A stretch of 64,000 nucleotides of DNA from positions 62,001-126,000 of the forward strand of contig NZ_SMCS01000002.1 in NCBI RefSeq assembly GCF_004342265.1. Direction: 5' to 3'. Shown here in pieces: positions 35,709 to 45,992 of the stretch. Made by a program: the position numbers and the translations under genes. This DNA comes from Luteibacter rhizovicinus. Lineage in GTDB: Bacteria; Pseudomonadota; Gammaproteobacteria; Xanthomonadales; Rhodanobacteraceae. The first letter of the stretch is position 1. Each line of letters begins with the position of its first letter. Below the pieces are notes generated by a model that was given only the letters and a program-made list of their open reading frames with translations, made no database searches and was not told the DNA's origin.

Positions 35709-37310
35709 ATGAGCGAACGCGAAACCATGGAATACGACGTCATCGTCGTGGGAGCAGGCCCGGCGGGCCTGGCCTTCGCCATTCGCCTGAAGCAGGTTCA
35801 GCCGGAAACGACGGTCTGCGTGATCGAGAAAGCCTCGACCATCGGCGCACAGATTCTGTCCGGTGCGGTCATCGAACCGGAACCGCTGAATGCCCTGCTC
35901 CCCGACTGGGGCAAAAATCCGCCGCCGGTATGCGTGCCGGTGAAGAACGACGAATTCTGGATGCTGCGCGACCATGCCTCGGCCACGAAGCTGCCGACGC
36001 CGCCGCAGATGCACAACCACGGCAACTTCATCGTCAGCCTGGGCGCACTGTGCGCATGGCTGGCACCCCAGGCCGAAGCGCTGGGCGTCGATGTGTTCCC
36101 CGGCTACGCCGCCGCCGAGCCGCTGTTCGACGACGCGGGCGCGGTCGCCGGCGTACGCATCGGCGATATGGGCGTCGCGCGCGACGGCACCCACAAGCCC
36201 GGCTACACGGAAGGCATCGACATCCGCGCGAAAGTGACCGTGCTGGCCGAAGGTTGCCGCGGCCACATCAGCAAACAGCTCATCGCGAAATTCGCCCTCG
36301 ACAAAGACAGCGACCCGCAGACCTACGGCATCGGCATCAAGGAACTGTGGCAACTGCCCCCGGGCCGCGCGGAAGCCGGCAAGGTCGTGCACACGCTGGG
36401 CTGGCCGCTCTCGTCGGACACCTACGGCGGCAGCTTCATCTACCACCTAGATAACGATCGTGTGGCTATCGGCTTCGTCGCCGGCCTCGATTATCCCGAT
36501 CCGAACTTCTCGCCGTTCGAAGCATTCCAGCAACTGAAGCACCACCCGAAGATCAAGGAACTGCTGGACGGCGGCACTATCGTCTCCGCCGGCGCGCGAG
36601 CGATCGTCGAAGGCGGATATCAGTCGCTACCCAAAGTCGAAATGCCCGGTGCGATGCTGATCGGCGATTCGGCCGGGCTGCTGAACGTGCCGAAGATCAA
36701 GGGCACACACCAGGCCATCCGCTCCGGCATGCTCGCGGCGGAACACTTTGCCGCAACAGGCACGTCAACGGGCTGGGACGCGAAACTGCGCGCTTCCGCC
36801 GTCATGGCGGAACTGAAGAAAGTCCGCAACATCCGCCCCGGTTTCAACAAGGGTCTATGGGTAGGCCTGATCAACGGCGCATGGGAAACCGTCACGGGCG
36901 GCATGTCGCCGTGGACGCTGAAGAACCACGCCGATTGGTCGTCGCTGAAGAAACTCGGCGATTACGAAGTGCCTAAACGCGACTACGTCGATCGCACGCT
37001 CGCCCCGCGCGACCGTCTCGCCAGCGTGTATTTCGCGGCGACGGAGCATGACGAGGACCAGCCGATCCATCTGAAAGTCGCCGATACGAACATCTGTATC
37101 GAGAAGTGCACCGTGGAATACGGCAATCCGTGCCAGCGTTTCTGCCCGGCTGGCGTTTACGAAATCGTGGACGACGAGGCCGGCAAGCGTCTGCAAATCA
37201 ACGCGGCGAACTGCGTGCACTGCAAGACCTGCGATATCAAGGATCCGTATCAGATCATTACCTGGGTCACGCCTGAGGGCGGGTCCGGGCCTAATTATCA
37301 GAATCTTTGA
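35709..37310 (+). CDS. Electron transfer flavoprotein-ubiquinone oxidoreductase
   Basis: A 533-residue protein that starts with an FAD-binding fold (YDVIVVGAGPAGLAFAI). The ETF-QO central region includes YGIGIKELWQ and TLGWPLSSDTYGGSF. A 4Fe-4S site at the C-terminus has three Cys in CIEKCTVEYGNPCQRFC and more in NCVHCKTCDIKDP. It takes electrons from reduced ETF and passes them to ubiquinone at the inner membrane, the last step of electron flow from FadE. The start at 35709 follows CGGAG. Its stop overlaps the next glycosyltransferase start (TGATG), an odd coupling of respiration and glycan genes. Confidence 0.95.
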   Translation: MSERETMEYDVIVVGAGPAGLAFAIRLKQVQPETTVCVIEKASTIGAQILSGAVIEPEPLNALLPDWGKNPPPVCVPVKNDEFWMLRDHASATKLPTPPQMHNHGNFIVSLGALCAWLAPQAEALGVDVFPGYAAAEPLFDDAGAVAGVRIGDMGVARDGTHKPGYTEGIDIRAKVTVLAEGCRGHISKQLIAKFALDKDSDPQTYGIGIKELWQLPPGRAEAGKVVHTLGWPLSSDTYGGSFIYHLDNDRVAIGFVAGLDYPDPNFSPFEAFQQLKHHPKIKELLDGGTIVSAGARAIVEGGYQSLPKVEMPGAMLIGDSAGLLNVPKIKGTHQAIRSGMLAAEHFAATGTSTGWDAKLRASAVMAELKKVRNIRPGFNKGLWVGLINGAWETVTGGMSPWTLKNHADWSSLKKLGDYEVPKRDYVDRTLAPRDRLASVYFAATEHDEDQPIHLKVADTNICIEKCTVEYGNPCQRFCPAGVYEIVDDEAGKRLQINAANCVHCKTCDIKDPYQIITWVTPEGGSGPNYQNL

Positions 37311-38572
37311 TGGATATCGGCTGGAAGCTGCGTCGCCTCGGGCATCTCGTCCGCCGACTCAAAGGCAGCATCGCGATCCGCGGCTGGCATGGCACCCTGC
37401 GCCGGGCGATGCGGGATCGTGGCGTCGACGACTCGGACGTCAACGCAGACGTCGCTCTGCGTGCTCCTGCTGAAGGCAAGCGACATCGCCGGATCCTCGT
37501 CGTCGAGACGATGACTCCCGATCCGACGCGCGACTCCGGTTCGATGCGTCTATGCCATATATTCGAACTGCTCAACGCCGATGGTTGGTACATCGACTTC
37601 ATCGCCGATGACGACGATGCAATGCCGCGTGACATTGCGAGGCTCGCGGCGCTCGGTGTCGAGGTACACCGCGGCAACCCCGCGCCGTGGATGCGCGAAC
37701 ACGGCATGGCGCTGGACGCCGTGATGCTGTGCCGATTGCCGGTAGCCGACCAGTACGTAGCGCTTACCCGTCGACTGGCACCGAAGGCACGCATCATCTT
37801 CGACACGGTCGATCTGCATTACGTCCGCGAGGACCGTGCCGCTGCGCTTACCTCCAACGCCGCGCTCGCCCGCCAGGCTATCCGCTCACGAAAGCGGGAA
37901 CTGGACATGGTCGCACGGGCCGATGTAACGCTCGTCGTGAGTGGGAAAGAACGGGAAATTCTCGCCCGCGAAGCACCCCAGTCTCGAGTGGAACTGGTCA
38001 GCAACATTCACCGCGTCGCGGGCCGCTCGCAACCGTTCGCTTCGCGCAGCGGACTCCTGTTCGTCGGTGGTTTCGGGCATCCGCCGAACGAAGACGCGGT
38101 GCGCTGGTTCGCCGCCGAGGTACTGCCCTTGGTACGCGAGCGCGATACGTCGATCGTGTTTCACGTCGTCGGCGACATCGATGAATCGACACGCCACGCC
38201 ATCGCGCAACCAGGCATGATCGTGCATGGTCGCGTCAACGACCTCGCCCCGGTACTCGCGCAGACCCGTGTGTCAGTGGCACCGCTGCGTTTCGGCGCGG
38301 GCGTAAAGGGCAAGGTGAACCAGGCGATGAGCCATGGCTTGCCAGTGGTGCTGACGACACTAGCCGCTGAGGGAATGTACCTGCAGGACGATATCGACGC
38401 GCTGATCGCGGACCAAGCCGGCGCCATGGCCGATGCCATCGACCGGGTCTATCACGACGAAGCGCTCTGGATGCGACTGTCCGATGGAGGGCTAGAGAAC
38501 GTTCGCTCTCACTTCTCTACGGAACGCGCTCGCGAAACACTCCGTCGCGCGCTGAACGAGCCATCCGCATGA
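37310..38572 (+). CDS. Family 4-type glycosyltransferase
   Basis: A 420-residue protein with a GT-B architecture. The nucleotide-binding C-terminal half contains GLLFVGGFGHPPNEDAVRWF, VHGRVNDLAPVLAQTRVSVAPLRFGAGVKGKV and QAMSHGLPVVLT, as in glycosyltransferases group 1. The N-terminal ~55 residues are a basic helical extension. Donor and acceptor sugars cannot be read from the sequence. It starts in the stop codon of ETF-QO and overlaps the next small gene, so it belongs to a tightly packed operon that probably extends surface glycan chains. Confidence 0.87.
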   Translation: MDIGWKLRRLGHLVRRLKGSIAIRGWHGTLRRAMRDRGVDDSDVNADVALRAPAEGKRHRRILVVETMTPDPTRDSGSMRLCHIFELLNADGWYIDFIADDDDAMPRDIARLAALGVEVHRGNPAPWMREHGMALDAVMLCRLPVADQYVALTRRLAPKARIIFDTVDLHYVREDRAAALTSNAALARQAIRSRKRELDMVARADVTLVVSGKEREILAREAPQSRVELVSNIHRVAGRSQPFASRSGLLFVGGFGHPPNEDAVRWFAAEVLPLVRERDTSIVFHVVGDIDESTRHAIAQPGMIVHGRVNDLAPVLAQTRVSVAPLRFGAGVKGKVNQAMSHGLPVVLTTLAAEGMYLQDDIDALIADQAGAMADAIDRVYHDEALWMRLSDGGLENVRSHFSTERARETLRRALNEPSA

Positions 38573-38805
38573 GATCCTTTTTTCGCCGCGCACCCTACGG
38601 TCTCCTTCGCTTCATCGGACGATATCCCGCACTTAAGCGTCTCATTGTCGACGCGGTCTATCGCTTTCCCGCACTCGACGCGACGCTGCGCACGGTGGCA
38701 AATCGGGCTACCCATCCGGAAGCCGCGCTCGACGTCGATGCTGCGCGCATGCCGGACGCTAGCCGTCGCGCCTACGAGCGAATGCGCGGGGGACGGCGCC
38801 CGTGA
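38569..38805 (+). CDS. Small basic protein of unknown function in the glycan operon
   Basis: A 78-residue protein rich in Arg and Ala (RRAPYGLLRFIGRYPALKRL) with no transmembrane segment or known motif. Its reality is supported by ATGA overlap with the upstream glycosyltransferase and GTGA overlap with the downstream one. An amphipathic N-terminal helix could bind the membrane face. It may be an accessory of one of its glycosyltransferase neighbours. Confidence 0.65.
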   Translation: MRSFFRRAPYGLLRFIGRYPALKRLIVDAVYRFPALDATLRTVANRATHPEAALDVDAARMPDASRRAYERMRGGRRP

Positions 38806-41591
38806 ATATACTCATCGACATGCAGGGCGTGCAGACCGACAGTCGTCACCGCGGCATAGGACGCTATTGTCTCGCCGTAACCCGTGCTTTCCTGGAACTC
38901 GGGCGCGATGTCCACGATACTGGCCTGCTGTTCAACGCGGCACTGGACGGCATCGACGATGCCATGGAAGCGCTGGCGGACGTCGGTGAAAAAGTCCACC
39001 GCCGCGCCGTCGGACCGATCCGCAAAACGTCATCGGACAATCCCATCAACGACGCGCGACGCGACGCGGCCGAGCGTATCTTTACGCATGCATTGAACGC
39101 GGGGAATCCCGATGTCGTCTGGCTGAGCAGTATCGTGGAAGGTTTCGCGAACGACGCCCTCGTTCCGCATTCGACGCCAGACGCCTTCACCGTGGCCACG
39201 CTCTACGACCTGATTCCGTTACACGACTCCGCGTATCTCGGCCACTCACGGTCACGTGACTGGTACATGCAACGGCTCGAGGTCCTCAAGCGCTGCGACC
39301 TACTCCTCGCCATCTCGGAATGGGTGCGTACCGATGCCATAGCGCGACTGGGGATCGATCCCGATCGTATCGTCGCAATCGGGGCCGGTGTGGAGACGTG
39401 CTTCACCCCACTCACACCTGGCACCGATCACACGGAGTTCCTGCGCGACCGCTTCGGGATTACACGCGCGTTCGTGATGTACAACGGTGGTTTCGATAAA
39501 CGAAAGAATGTCATTTCATTGATCGAGGCGTATGCGGCGCTACCCGAAAAACTGCGCGCCGAACACATCCTGGTCGTGGTCGGTCGAGTCGATCTCCTGC
39601 AGAGCGAGCGGTTCGCCGAAACGATTGCCGCGCTGCACCTGCATCCCGACGAAGTCGTCTTCACCGGATTCGTCAGTGACACCGATCTGGTTCGTCTCTA
39701 TCAATCGTGCGCGCTGTTCGTCTTCCCTTCGAAGCGCGAAGGCTTCGGCCTCACCCCACTGGAAGCCATGGCGTGCGGCGCGCCGACCCTCGTCAACGAC
39801 GCGACGAGCCTTCCCGAGGTAGTCGCGGACCCGGAAGCACTGTTCAACGCTGATCAGCCCGGCGCCATCACGGCACGAATCCAGGCGGTGCTGACCGATT
39901 CCGACCTCGAAGGTCGCCTGCGCCGGAGCGGCCTCTCGCGCTCATCGCACTTCAGCTGGCGCGCGGTCGCCACGCGCGCCCTGGCGGCCATCGAAACGCA
40001 CGCGACCGAACCGGGGGCACGACGAAGCCGTGACGATACCCCACTGGCATTCGACCTTCCTATCTATCGGGTGGACGCTGCTAACGTCTCAGATACGCTG
40101 CCAATCCTCCGCCGGTGGCCGGGGAGCGTAATCTGGTCCGGCCCGCTCCCGACGACCGGACCTTCGCTCGCCGCCGACCGCTTCCGCCTTGGTGGCTACG
40201 CGAGACTCGACGAGCCGGGCAGCGGCAATGACTGGATCGCCCTGCTGGAGGAGGATGCCATCGGCGTGCTGCGCGGTGAAACGCTGCCGGACGATGCACT
40301 GCAAACATGGCTCAAGGACCACCAATGGAGTCATCCCCTGGCCCGTCAGCGCGCGGTGGAACAAGCCATTGCAGGACCGATCGCTGCTGCGTTGAGCGAT
40401 GACGATCTAGCCTGCGTCGCGGACGCCCTGACCCGCGCCACACACGCGCGGCATGCTCGCTGGCTGGTCGACGTCACCCACATCGCTGCGAACGATCTCG
40501 GAACGGGCGTGCACCGCGTCGTGCGATCCATCTTGCGTGAGTGGCTGGTCCATCCGCCGGAAGGCATCCGAATCGAGCCCATCGCGTTCCGGGAAGGCCG
40601 GTTCCACCATGCTCACGACTACGCATGCGAGCTCATCGGGACAGATGCACCTGGCGGGCTCCCTGGCGATCTGGTTGCCATTACCGGCAACGAGGTTTAC
40701 ATCGGACTGGACTGGGCCATGGAAAGCCTGCCTTCCAGTGCGCCACTGCTGCGCACCTGGCGACGCGCCGGCGTGCCAATGCACTTCGTGGTCTACGATC
40801 TGTTGCCGCTGACCATGCCGGACGCGTTCCATGCGCAGTCATGCCGGAACTTTGCGAGTTGGATGGTCGCGATCGCCGGTCTCGGCGACGTCCTGCACTG
40901 CATCTCCCGAAGCACGGCTTCGGACGTCACGAAATGGCTGAGTGACAACAAGACCGGAAGAATACCGAAGGTGACCGGCTTCGAACTCGGCGCCGAACCG
41001 GGGGAGGAGCGCCGGGTAAGCGAACTCGATTCGGTCCTGAAGGAAGCGATGTCCGCCAGTCCTTCACTACTCATGGTCGGCACGGTCGAGCCGCGCAAGG
41101 GGCACGTCCAGGTACTCGACGCCCTGGAGTTGCTTTGGGAATCCGGAGTCGACGTTATCCTGATCATCGTCGGCCATCGCGGCTGGCTCGTGAAGGACTT
41201 GATCGAACGATTGCAGCAGCACCGCGAGAAAGGCAGGCGGCTGTTCTGGCTCGATGATGCCGACGACGACGTGCTGGAAGCCGTCTACCGTCAATCGACC
41301 GTCCTGGTGGCGGCCTCGCGCGGTGAAGGCTATGGCCTGCCGCTGATCGAAGCGGCGCGCCGAGGCAAACCCGTCATCGCCAGGGCGCTTCCGGTTTTCC
41401 GGGAAGTCGCCGGCGACTATCCCTCCTACTTCAACACCGATTCACCGGCGGGCCTGGCGACCCATCTTGCCCGCTGGCTCGTCGACCGCCCGCCGCCTGG
41501 CCCCCATCCGACATGGGTGACCTGGCGGCAGAGCGCGCACCTGTTGAAGCAGTCGATCATGTCGACCGGGCACGACATCGCGCCATCCTGA
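38802..41591 (+). CDS. Large protein with two glycosyltransferase family 4 domains
   Basis: A 929-residue cytoplasmic protein. The N-terminal half (1-~400) is a GT4 enzyme with RGIGRYCLAV, YNGGFDKRKNVISLIEAY and FPSKREGFGLTPLEAMACG. After a linker, a second GT4 unit (~555-925) has MVGTVEPRKGHVQVLDALE and AASRGEGYGLPLIEAARRG. Both retain the E-x7-E type motif of retaining GT-B enzymes. Such tandem transferases build O-antigen repeats (for example polymannose synthesis) by making two linkages. The sugars are unknown. GTG start at 38802, overlapping the upstream stop. Confidence 0.9.
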   Translation: MNILIDMQGVQTDSRHRGIGRYCLAVTRAFLELGRDVHDTGLLFNAALDGIDDAMEALADVGEKVHRRAVGPIRKTSSDNPINDARRDAAERIFTHALNAGNPDVVWLSSIVEGFANDALVPHSTPDAFTVATLYDLIPLHDSAYLGHSRSRDWYMQRLEVLKRCDLLLAISEWVRTDAIARLGIDPDRIVAIGAGVETCFTPLTPGTDHTEFLRDRFGITRAFVMYNGGFDKRKNVISLIEAYAALPEKLRAEHILVVVGRVDLLQSERFAETIAALHLHPDEVVFTGFVSDTDLVRLYQSCALFVFPSKREGFGLTPLEAMACGAPTLVNDATSLPEVVADPEALFNADQPGAITARIQAVLTDSDLEGRLRRSGLSRSSHFSWRAVATRALAAIETHATEPGARRSRDDTPLAFDLPIYRVDAANVSDTLPILRRWPGSVIWSGPLPTTGPSLAADRFRLGGYARLDEPGSGNDWIALLEEDAIGVLRGETLPDDALQTWLKDHQWSHPLARQRAVEQAIAGPIAAALSDDDLACVADALTRATHARHARWLVDVTHIAANDLGTGVHRVVRSILREWLVHPPEGIRIEPIAFREGRFHHAHDYACELIGTDAPGGLPGDLVAITGNEVYIGLDWAMESLPSSAPLLRTWRRAGVPMHFVVYDLLPLTMPDAFHAQSCRNFASWMVAIAGLGDVLHCISRSTASDVTKWLSDNKTGRIPKVTGFELGAEPGEERRVSELDSVLKEAMSASPSLLMVGTVEPRKGHVQVLDALELLWESGVDVILIIVGHRGWLVKDLIERLQQHREKGRRLFWLDDADDDVLEAVYRQSTVLVAASRGEGYGLPLIEAARRGKPVIARALPVFREVAGDYPSYFNTDSPAGLATHLARWLVDRPPPGPHPTWVTWRQSAHLLKQSIMSTGHDIAPS

Positions 41592-41609
41592 CAACACCCC
41601 AGCCTGGAT

Positions 41610-43946
41610 CTACTGTTGGCGAAAATCGATGCCTCGCAGAGAGGCGCCCAGCACGCGCGAATCGACGCTCATGCCCAGTGCGGCGGGCGATGTCGCGGCA
41701 GGCACGTCGACATGCAACGTGACGACACTCCGTCCTTCAGGTACCGGTACGGCTAACGTGTGCACCGCATCGTCAAGCATGGTTGCGCTGACAGGTGACG
41801 CCGATACCCCGGAGACATCCACGATGGCCAGGCTCACGGACACCGGTCGCTGAGGCGTCGCGGCGAAAGCCAGTAAGTGAAATTCAGCCGTGCATCCTCC
41901 CTGTTTGCACTCGGCAGGGACCGGGATCGTCAGGTCGGCGCTCGCTCCCGACCAGCGATTGACGGGTTCTTTGTCGTGCCAGCCATTACCCAGGACGGCG
42001 TCCGCCGCCTCGACATCATTGACGATATCCAGGGGGTAGTGCACACCCGACAGGAGCTTGGCCCTAGCCTCGCGGCGCCCCGCTTCGCTGGCGTACATCG
42101 GCTTCAGAGTAACGATGGAGAACAGGGGCTGCTCGTCCACGGACAGTAACGCGTCCTTGCGCAAGGCCTCGACGTTGCCCGCGTAGGCCGCTTTGATCTG
42201 CGCCGGGCACAGGAAGCTCCGATTGGTGTCGAACAAAGCGAGGGTCAGAGCCGAATATCCCTTGGCTTCAGCAACGCAGGGCCAAAGATGTGCCGCCCAC
42301 AGGCTGTCGAAGTAAGGGATGATCACCGCGTCGACTTCATGATCAAGCAACGTCGCGCGGATAGCTGGAAGATCGCCCAAGCCGAACCTGTTCATGGCGA
42401 ACTTTTGCAAGTTGGGTGGCCATCGGTCGCGCGCGATTTCGATCTGCTTGTCTCCGCCGACGTTGTAGGCAATCACTCCGAGCCTGGGGCTCAGGTAGTT
42501 GGCCATCACATCATTGCCGAAGGGCATGAAGAAGACCTTCGATCCGACGCTGATCCTCGCAGCCAACGGTGCGGCGACCTCACGATCGATCGTGGCCAGA
42601 TCACGGCGGTAGTTCCGATAGTCGCGCGACATGTCGACCAGGTGCGGCATGCTCGAAACGATCAACAGCACGTACACGGCCGTCCAGACCCATCCGTGCC
42701 GGGGCCGTGCCCGCGCCGCGCCCAGGACGACGAGGCCCCACATGCCAAGCAGGAAGAGCGCTTCCCAACGGTAGGCCGCGCGCATGGCACGAAAGCCCGG
42801 AATGTGTTCGGACACGAACGCATTGCCTGTGGGCATCAAGCCGGCTTCGGCCTGCATGAAGGGACCGCTCGCTCCATCGGGCTTGACCGCTCCGATCTTG
42901 AGCGATGGCCCCAGTGACATGTACAGACCGAACAGAGCCACGACCAGGAGCAACCACGCACGACGATCGTGTTTACGAACGGCAAGGAAGCACCCGAGGC
43001 CGATGAACGACAACGGCAGTGCGAACGTCGTGATCCAGACTGATGCGTCGCCAAAAAACACGGAGTCGCTGCGAGCGCGGCTCCAGCCCAACCAATCCCA
43101 CAGCCAGAACTCCCCCTGGGACGGCTTGATCAGGAAAGTAAGATCGAGCGCCCAGCCACGAAAAAAATCCAGTGGCGCAGGCGAAAAAGCCGATTGCCCC
43201 ATGTATCCCGTGTAGAGCAGATAGGCACCGCCAAATCCCACCAGATACGCAGGTAACACTCCTCTCGCGATGCCCGGCCATGAGACCGGGGACGCGATGA
43301 ATCGGAATGCGAGCAGGATCGCGCTTGCAACGGCAAACATCATGAACGTGTAGCCATCCATGAAGAGTGCGATGACGCAAAGAGCCACAAAGATAGCGGC
43401 GGCGCATCCCTGGCGCCGAAACGACGCCGTCGACAAATCGAACAGGGCTAGCGCCGACGACAGGTAGAGCGGAAGCAGGGCCATGCCCAGCGCGAGGGAC
43501 GAATACGACTGATGTGCCCATATCATGGGCAAGGTCATCCATGCCGCTGCGGCGAGTGCCGCCATGCCGGATTTCGCTCCCAAAGCCCTGGCGAACCGAT
43601 GCGCGCCGACGTAGCCGACGATAAGCCATAAGGCATCCGCCGCGGCATAGGCATCCGACGCCTGCAATCCCAGGCGGACGAACCAGCCGGCCAGCCATGC
43701 AAGCGGCAACCCTGTCGCCAGAGCTGTCGGCACCGGATACCCGAACGACCGGGCATGCAGCGAATACCAATGCTGGTCGGCAAACGCCTGCGCGTAACCC
43801 ATCACGGAAGCCGCCTGACCCATCGTCGGCATACCAAAGAAAGGCACGGCGCCGTTGACGAGCAGTGTCCATAGCGCTCCGGTGGTCAGGATAAGCATCA
43901 TGAATGCGGCTTTGCGGTCGAACCTGGGCATTTCGTTGGTTTCCAT
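41610..43946 (-). CDS. Polytopic membrane protein with C-terminal extracytoplasmic beta domain, probable GT-C-like
   Basis: A 778-residue protein. About twelve hydrophobic segments fill residues 10-430, followed by a ~340-residue soluble part that should face the periplasm. The C-terminal ~120 residues are beta-rich and end in TSPAALGMSVDSRVLGASLR, a pattern repeated at the end of the protein encoded at 55601. The topology resembles GT-C lipid-linked sugar transferases, but no catalytic motif is certain. The ATG at 43946 is preceded by AAAGA and lies seven bases after the flippase-like gene. It is the last gene of a three-gene operon. Confidence 0.75.
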   Translation of the reverse strand: METNEMPRFDRKAAFMMLILTTGALWTLLVNGAVPFFGMPTMGQAASVMGYAQAFADQHWYSLHARSFGYPVPTALATGLPLAWLAGWFVRLGLQASDAYAAADALWLIVGYVGAHRFARALGAKSGMAALAAAAWMTLPMIWAHQSYSSLALGMALLPLYLSSALALFDLSTASFRRQGCAAAIFVALCVIALFMDGYTFMMFAVASAILLAFRFIASPVSWPGIARGVLPAYLVGFGGAYLLYTGYMGQSAFSPAPLDFFRGWALDLTFLIKPSQGEFWLWDWLGWSRARSDSVFFGDASVWITTFALPLSFIGLGCFLAVRKHDRRAWLLLVVALFGLYMSLGPSLKIGAVKPDGASGPFMQAEAGLMPTGNAFVSEHIPGFRAMRAAYRWEALFLLGMWGLVVLGAARARPRHGWVWTAVYVLLIVSSMPHLVDMSRDYRNYRRDLATIDREVAAPLAARISVGSKVFFMPFGNDVMANYLSPRLGVIAYNVGGDKQIEIARDRWPPNLQKFAMNRFGLGDLPAIRATLLDHEVDAVIIPYFDSLWAAHLWPCVAEAKGYSALTLALFDTNRSFLCPAQIKAAYAGNVEALRKDALLSVDEQPLFSIVTLKPMYASEAGRREARAKLLSGVHYPLDIVNDVEAADAVLGNGWHDKEPVNRWSGASADLTIPVPAECKQGGCTAEFHLLAFAATPQRPVSVSLAIVDVSGVSASPVSATMLDDAVHTLAVPVPEGRSVVTLHVDVPAATSPAALGMSVDSRVLGASLRGIDFRQQ

Positions 43947-43953
43947 GTCTTTA

Positions 43954-44916
43954 TTATTGCCTGCGAGCCAGAAGAAGCCGCCATCCCGATCCGATGAGAA
44001 ATGCCAGGGCGTCGGCCAGGGTGGTGGCAAGTCGCAATGTCACGCCGAGCGCAAGAGCCGTAGCCTCTCCGAACAACGGAGAGAAAAGCAGCAGCATCAC
44101 GGATTCCCTTACTCCTATCCCCGCTGGGGCACCGGGAAGAACGTAACCCGCGAGCCAGGCAAGCGCGAAGAACCCTCCCACCTCCAACAACGGCGCTTCG
44201 GCGGCCCCGAACCAATAGTGCGACTGGAGTTGCAGGACTAGTCCCATGCATAGGTAGGAGAGAACAGAGAGCAACGTCACCTGCAGTGCTGCGCGCCAAC
44301 CCGGAGGCGTCATCTCGGCGTCCCCAAGCGCACGCAGCATCAGTCGGGGAAACATCCGCTTCAGCAGCAGGATGCCGATCCACGGTGCCGTCAGAAGCAC
44401 GACGAAGCAGACCCCAAGACCGGCGGCGTCGAGCCATGGAGGCAATGTCGCCACGCGGTGCCCTACGAAGAGGAGCATGGAAAGCGACGAGATGCCGAGG
44501 GCCGTACCGATGCCCCAGAGTACTTCCGTCGCCATCGTCATCATGGTCACCGGGACGGCGATGCCTTCCGTCTTGGCGAGTAACACTCTGCCGACGAACT
44601 GTCCGACGTTGCCTGGAAGGTATTTGCCGAACTGCGCGACCATGTACAGGCTCTGCACACGCGCAAGCGGACGACGTATTCCCTGATCCCTCAACAACAC
44701 CTGCCACACTCCGCCCGCCAGACCTATCGCACCCAGCGCAAGAAGGACCGACGCGATGGCCACCCAGACATTCGTTGCACTCCAGACGACACGTGGTATG
44801 CGGTCGACGTTTGTCAGGACACGCTGCACGAAGAAACCCGTTGCGGTCAAAGCGACAACCCACCCGATCGCACGCTTCAGCCTGCCAAGGTGTGCCCCCA
44901 TCGTACTGGCCGTCAT
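43954..44916 (-). CDS. Flippase-like membrane protein (LPG synthase TM/UPF0104 family)
   Basis: A 320-residue protein with about eight transmembrane helices. The signature LYMVAQFGKYLPGNVGQFVGR near residues 90-110 and GYVLPGAPAGIGVRESV near 265 mark the family related to the membrane part of lysylphosphatidylglycerol synthase. Members are thought to flip or handle lipid-linked substrates. It overlaps the upstream GT4 gene (ATGA) and is followed by a polytopic protein. A paralogue (53206) occupies the corresponding place in the operon on the other side of etfBA. Confidence 0.87.
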   Translation of the reverse strand: MTASTMGAHLGRLKRAIGWVVALTATGFFVQRVLTNVDRIPRVVWSATNVWVAIASVLLALGAIGLAGGVWQVLLRDQGIRRPLARVQSLYMVAQFGKYLPGNVGQFVGRVLLAKTEGIAVPVTMMTMATEVLWGIGTALGISSLSMLLFVGHRVATLPPWLDAAGLGVCFVVLLTAPWIGILLLKRMFPRLMLRALGDAEMTPPGWRAALQVTLLSVLSYLCMGLVLQLQSHYWFGAAEAPLLEVGGFFALAWLAGYVLPGAPAGIGVRESVMLLLFSPLFGEATALALGVTLRLATTLADALAFLIGSGWRLLLARRQ

Positions 44917-45992
44917 GATCCGGACCGATACGCTTCAAGCGTGCGTTCGGCAACGACACGCCACGAATATAGAGACACGATCACCTCACGCGCACCACGG
45001 ATGAACGCTGTGCGACGTTCCTGAGACCAGGTACGGATCTCCTCGATCTTTTCAGCCCAACGGACGGCGTCACCGGCGGGAAGCAGGAATCCCGTCGTAT
45101 GGTCGATCACTGCGTCGACAATGCCTTCGATACCGCTGGCAAGCAACACGCCGCCATCGGCAGCTGCCTCCAGCGCAGTCAAGCCGAAACCTTCCACGTC
45201 CACACCTCCCGAAGGAATGTTGGGCATGATTACTACCAGGGCACTGCTGCGAAGCGCCAACAATTCCTCGCTGGAGACGAACTCGCGATACTCGATTCTG
45301 GGAGAATCTCGAAGGACATCCAACTCATTCCGGTCCCAGCACTTGCCTACGACCACGAGACGCAGGTTTCCGGGAAGTAGTGGCATAACCTCGTTGGCGA
45401 ACCATGCCGCCCCTTTGCGCTTGACCAGTCTCCCGACAAACAAGATGAATGGCTCGCCATGTCGGGGGTCGGAGAACGCACGAGGCGCAACGTCCACACC
45501 CAGGGTCACCACCGTCACGTCCGTGAATCCCGCTTCCTTGCACAGACATGCCGTGGGGCCAGAGATGGCGATGATGCGTACCGATCGACCGACCAAGCGT
45601 ACGCCCAGCGCAAGGTAACGCCCATATAGCCACGGCAATATCCCGCGGCGGCGACCAAAGACCAGATCGAGTCCGTACGCCGTCATGACGATGCGTTGCG
45701 ACGAGCCCTTCAGTCTTGCCACCAACGCCAGGGGCCACATCACGAGATCACCGAGGTGGATCACATCCATTCGCTTTCGCAAAAGAACCACGATCGAACC
45801 TGCCATGAAGCACAAAAGCCTAAGCAGACCCGGCGGCGCACCACTCGTCTTGCCGGGCAACGCTCTTACTTCGAGCCTGGTCCGGGTAGCCAGCTCCGAA
45901 CTTAGCTTGACTGCATAGGTTTCCATGCCGCCAATGGCCGGAGGCCACTTCCGCGTTATGAACAGCACACGTTGCGGCACGTTCAACGCCAA
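44913..45992 (-). CDS. Glycosyltransferase family 4 protein
   Basis: About 359 residues with a GT-B fold: N-terminal RVLFITRKWPPAIGGMETYAVKL and C-terminal FILFVGRLVKRKGAAWFANE, with LEAAADGGVLLASGIEGI as the donor-binding block. The donor is unknown. No ATG fits the N-terminus; the frame starts with TTG at 45992 or 45986, or GTG slightly later, so the exact start is uncertain. It is the first gene of the minus-strand operon and is divergent from a GT2 gene across a relatively AT-rich region. Confidence 0.86.
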   Translation of the reverse strand: MALNVPQRVLFITRKWPPAIGGMETYAVKLSSELATRTRLEVRALPGKTSGAPPGLLRLLCFMAGSIVVLLRKRMDVIHLGDLVMWPLALVARLKGSSQRIVMTAYGLDLVFGRRRGILPWLYGRYLALGVRLVGRSVRIIAISGPTACLCKEAGFTDVTVVTLGVDVAPRAFSDPRHGEPFILFVGRLVKRKGAAWFANEVMPLLPGNLRLVVVGKCWDRNELDVLRDSPRIEYREFVSSEELLALRSSALVVIMPNIPSGGVDVEGFGLTALEAAADGGVLLASGIEGIVDAVIDHTTGFLLPAGDAVRWAEKIEEIRTWSQERRTAFIRGAREVIVSLYSWRVVAERTLEAYRSGS

